From the NCBI GenBank assembly GCA_963724625.1, contig CAVRVO010000015.1:93539-157538 (forward strand): a stretch of 64,000 nucleotides of DNA, in the 5' to 3' direction. Below the pieces are notes generated by a model that saw only the letters and a list, made by a program, of their open reading frames with translations, was not told the DNA's origin and ran no database searches. Position 1 is the stretch's first letter, and the number at the start of each line of letters is the position of its first letter. The DNA comes from DATBVX01 sp963724625 (lineage in GTDB: Bacteria; Pseudomonadota; Gammaproteobacteria; Steroidobacterales; Steroidobacteraceae). Shown one piece after another: positions 62,297 to 64,000 of the stretch. The translations under genes and the position numbers were made by a program.

Positions 62297-64000
62297 ATGA
62301 CAACGACACGTCTCTCGTTCGGATCTTTTTTTGGCAAGCGCGCAGCGGTCCTCTTCTGGACTGCCCTGATCGCGGGCACGGGTTCTGCATTGGCGCAGGA
62401 GCCGACGGGCCCAGGCACGCTCGAGGAGCTCGTTGTCACCGCGCAACGCCACGAGCAGAACGTGCAGGACGTACCGGTTTCAGTGTCATCGCTCTCGGGC
62501 GAGCGGCTTAACGCCATGTTCGAGGGCGCTGGCGATATCCGGGAATTGGCGACACGCGTGCCGAGTCTCTACGCCGAGTCCTCCAATGGACGTCTCGCTC
62601 CACGCTTCTACATCCGCGGTCTCGGTAACACCGACTTCGACCTGGCCGCCTCGCAGCCCGTTTCCATCATCGTCGACGACGTGGTGCTGGAGAACGTGGT
62701 CCTGAAGAGCTTCCCGCTGTTCGACATCGACCGGGTCGAAGTGCTGCGTGGACCGCAGGGCACCTTGTTCGGCCGCAATACCCCGGCGGGTATCGTCAAC
62801 TTTTTTACGGTGAAGCCGAAAGCCGGCTTCGACGGCGACGTCGGCCTTTCCTATGGCGAACTCGGGACTACGACCGTGGAAGGGGCGATCGGCGGCGGCT
62901 CAGACCGGGTTTCGGGGCGCGTGTCCGTCCTGTACCACGAGCGCAGCGACTACATCGACAACAACTCTCCATTCTCGGCTCCCGACACTCCGACTGGAAA
63001 CGACGCGATCGGTGGCTTCGAGGAATACGCCTATCGCGCACAGCTCCTGTTCTCACCGAGTGACGACCTGAGCTTCCTCTTCAACATCCACGGCCGCGAA
63101 ATGAGCAACGGCACCGCCGCGATCTTCCGCGCCAATGTCCTCGGACCGGGGAGCGACGGCTTCAATTCCAACTATGATCGCGATTCCGTGACCTTTGACG
63201 AAGGTCGTAATAACCCGCAGGAAGCCAGCGGATTGGGTGCCTCACTCAAGATCGACTGGACCTTCGGCAACAACATCACGCTCACGTCCGTCTCCGCCTG
63301 GGAGTCGACGGATGACAAGAGCGAGGGCGACATCGACGGCGGCTTCGGCGCGGATTTCTTAGTGCCAATCGGTGTTCCCGAGGGGCCTTGCCCACCGGGT
63401 CACCAGCCGGGCCAAACCTGCATTCCATTTCCGTCACACAGCCAGGATGGCATCGACGATCTCGATCAGTACACCCAGGAAATTCGCTTCGCCCAGCAGG
63501 CGACCGACCAGGTGTTCTGGCAGGGAGGCGTCTACTATTTCGACTCCAAGTTCCAGGTCACCACCTTCCCGTTTTTCGTGCCGCCGACGACGGTCGAGCA
63601 CAAGAACACCGCTTGGGCTGCGTTTGCTCACGTGAGCGTGGATGTGACCGACGCTTGGAACATCACGGGCGGCGTGCGCTACACCGATGACGACAAGGAT
63701 TTCAGGGTGATCTCAACTCCCTTCCCTGTCGTCCCTCCACCCGTATCCGTCTCGGACACCAATTTCAGCTGGGATCTGAGTGCGCTGTACAAGGTCAATG
63801 ACGGTTTCAGCGTCTACGGGCGCGTTGCCGATGGTTTCCGGGCTCCGACCATCCAGGGACGTGACGTTGCATTCGGCGGGGCCCCATCGACCGCGGACTC
63901 TGAGACGATCACCTCCGGGGAGATCGGGTTCAAGTCCGAGATCGCCGGCAATCGCGTGCGGTTGAGCGGCGCGGTGTTCTACTACGAAATCAAGGATCAG
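62297..64000 (+). CDS. TonB-dependent outer-membrane receptor (3' end outside window)
   Basis: 568 codons are in the window. The signal peptide ends at ALA-QEPTG. The TonB-box-like LEELVVTAQRHEQN leads to a plug domain (PVSIIVDDVVLENVVLKSFPLF, DRVEVLRGPQGTLFGRNTPAGIVNFFT, about residues 60-180) and the beta-barrel begins (IGGGSDRVSGRVSVLYHERSDY). The NTPAG and LRGPQGTLFGRN motifs are diagnostic. The ligand is unknown; proximity to purine genes makes a nucleoside or purine product possible. An alternative ATG at 62182 is not in this frame. Confidence 0.93.
   Translation, partial: MTTTRLSFGSFFGKRAAVLFWTALIAGTGSALAQEPTGPGTLEELVVTAQRHEQNVQDVPVSVSSLSGERLNAMFEGAGDIRELATRVPSLYAESSNGRLAPRFYIRGLGNTDFDLAASQPVSIIVDDVVLENVVLKSFPLFDIDRVEVLRGPQGTLFGRNTPAGIVNFFTVKPKAGFDGDVGLSYGELGTTTVEGAIGGGSDRVSGRVSVLYHERSDYIDNNSPFSAPDTPTGNDAIGGFEEYAYRAQLLFSPSDDLSFLFNIHGREMSNGTAAIFRANVLGPGSDGFNSNYDRDSVTFDEGRNNPQEASGLGASLKIDWTFGNNITLTSVSAWESTDDKSEGDIDGGFGADFLVPIGVPEGPCPPGHQPGQTCIPFPSHSQDGIDDLDQYTQEIRFAQQATDQVFWQGGVYYFDSKFQVTTFPFFVPPTTVEHKNTAWAAFAHVSVDVTDAWNITGGVRYTDDDKDFRVISTPFPVVPPPVSVSDTNFSWDLSALYKVNDGFSVYGRVADGFRAPTIQGRDVAFGGAPSTADSETITSGEIGFKSEIAGNRVRLSGAVFYYEIKDQ

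Overview
The window is a high-GC chromosomal segment from a gammaproteobacterium. The best fit is a Steroidobacteraceae/Xanthomonadales-like lineage, which is an inference from gene content and not a database result. Supporting evidence: the order 5-formyl-THF cyclo-ligase / 6S RNA / zapA / coiled-coil partner / UPF0149 / pepP / ubiH / ubiI-like is the classic gammaproteobacterial arrangement. Coq7 is present, the glycine decarboxylase P-protein is split, and the last gene encodes a TonB-dependent receptor.

Layout. 1-8725: a degenerate GGDEF-EAL protein cut by the left edge, a heavily frameshifted yihY, a signal-less cobalamin-binding-like protein convergent with purC, djlA, rpe, a Crp-family regulator with a poly-aspartate tail, and coq7. 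8881-13010: rplM-rpsI, tRNA-Gln(CTG), a Kef/YbaL-type antiporter, a small membrane protein and rpiA. 13155-22616: a 20-residue lysine-rich peptide gene, an EVE protein and the ygfA-ssrS-zapA block, divergent from UPF0149-pepP-ubiH-ubiI-like, a cfa-type methyltransferase and an AidB-like acyl-CoA dehydrogenase. 23116-29918: phhB-ispG, a lipoprotein, a DUF885 peptidase, chorismate mutase/ICMT-like/CmoA-like, and a CPBP protease. 29950-34963: a tandem glycine riboswitch followed by gcvT-gcvH-gcvPA-gcvPB-dgkA. 35134-41107: a little-understood locus with a papain-like C39 lipoprotein, a second lipoprotein, a 1149-residue TPR-CHAT caspase-like protein and a small protein with a glycine-rich tail. 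41138-44838: methionine salvage (mtnB-D-C-A) plus a second class II aldolase. 45120-56515: an almost complete guanine/xanthine-to-glyoxylate pathway (guaD, hpt-like, uraH, xdhAB, puuD, allA, alc, puuE, uraD) with an adenosine kinase. 56542-64000: a P450, a catalytically dead ALDH-like protein, a full ALDH, deoC, deoD and a TonB receptor running off the right edge.

The second half works as a nucleoside and purine disposal region. DeoD releases bases and pentose phosphates. DeoC makes acetaldehyde, which the ALDH can oxidise. GuaD and XdhAB make urate, and PuuD/UraH/UraD/PuuE/Alc/AllA take it to glyoxylate and urea. The methionine-salvage cluster handles methylthioribose from methylthioadenosine.

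Six genes are broken by small indels: yihY with at least six, cfa with two, and acyl-CoA dehydrogenase, gcvT, gcvPA and the ALDH-like gene with one each. The protein sequence on both sides of each break stays well conserved, so unpolished sequence is more likely than true gene decay, but I cannot prove this. No CRISPR array, insertion sequence, integrase or rRNA was seen. Two long imperfect inverted repeats (4548-4705 and 22992-23099) remain unexplained.
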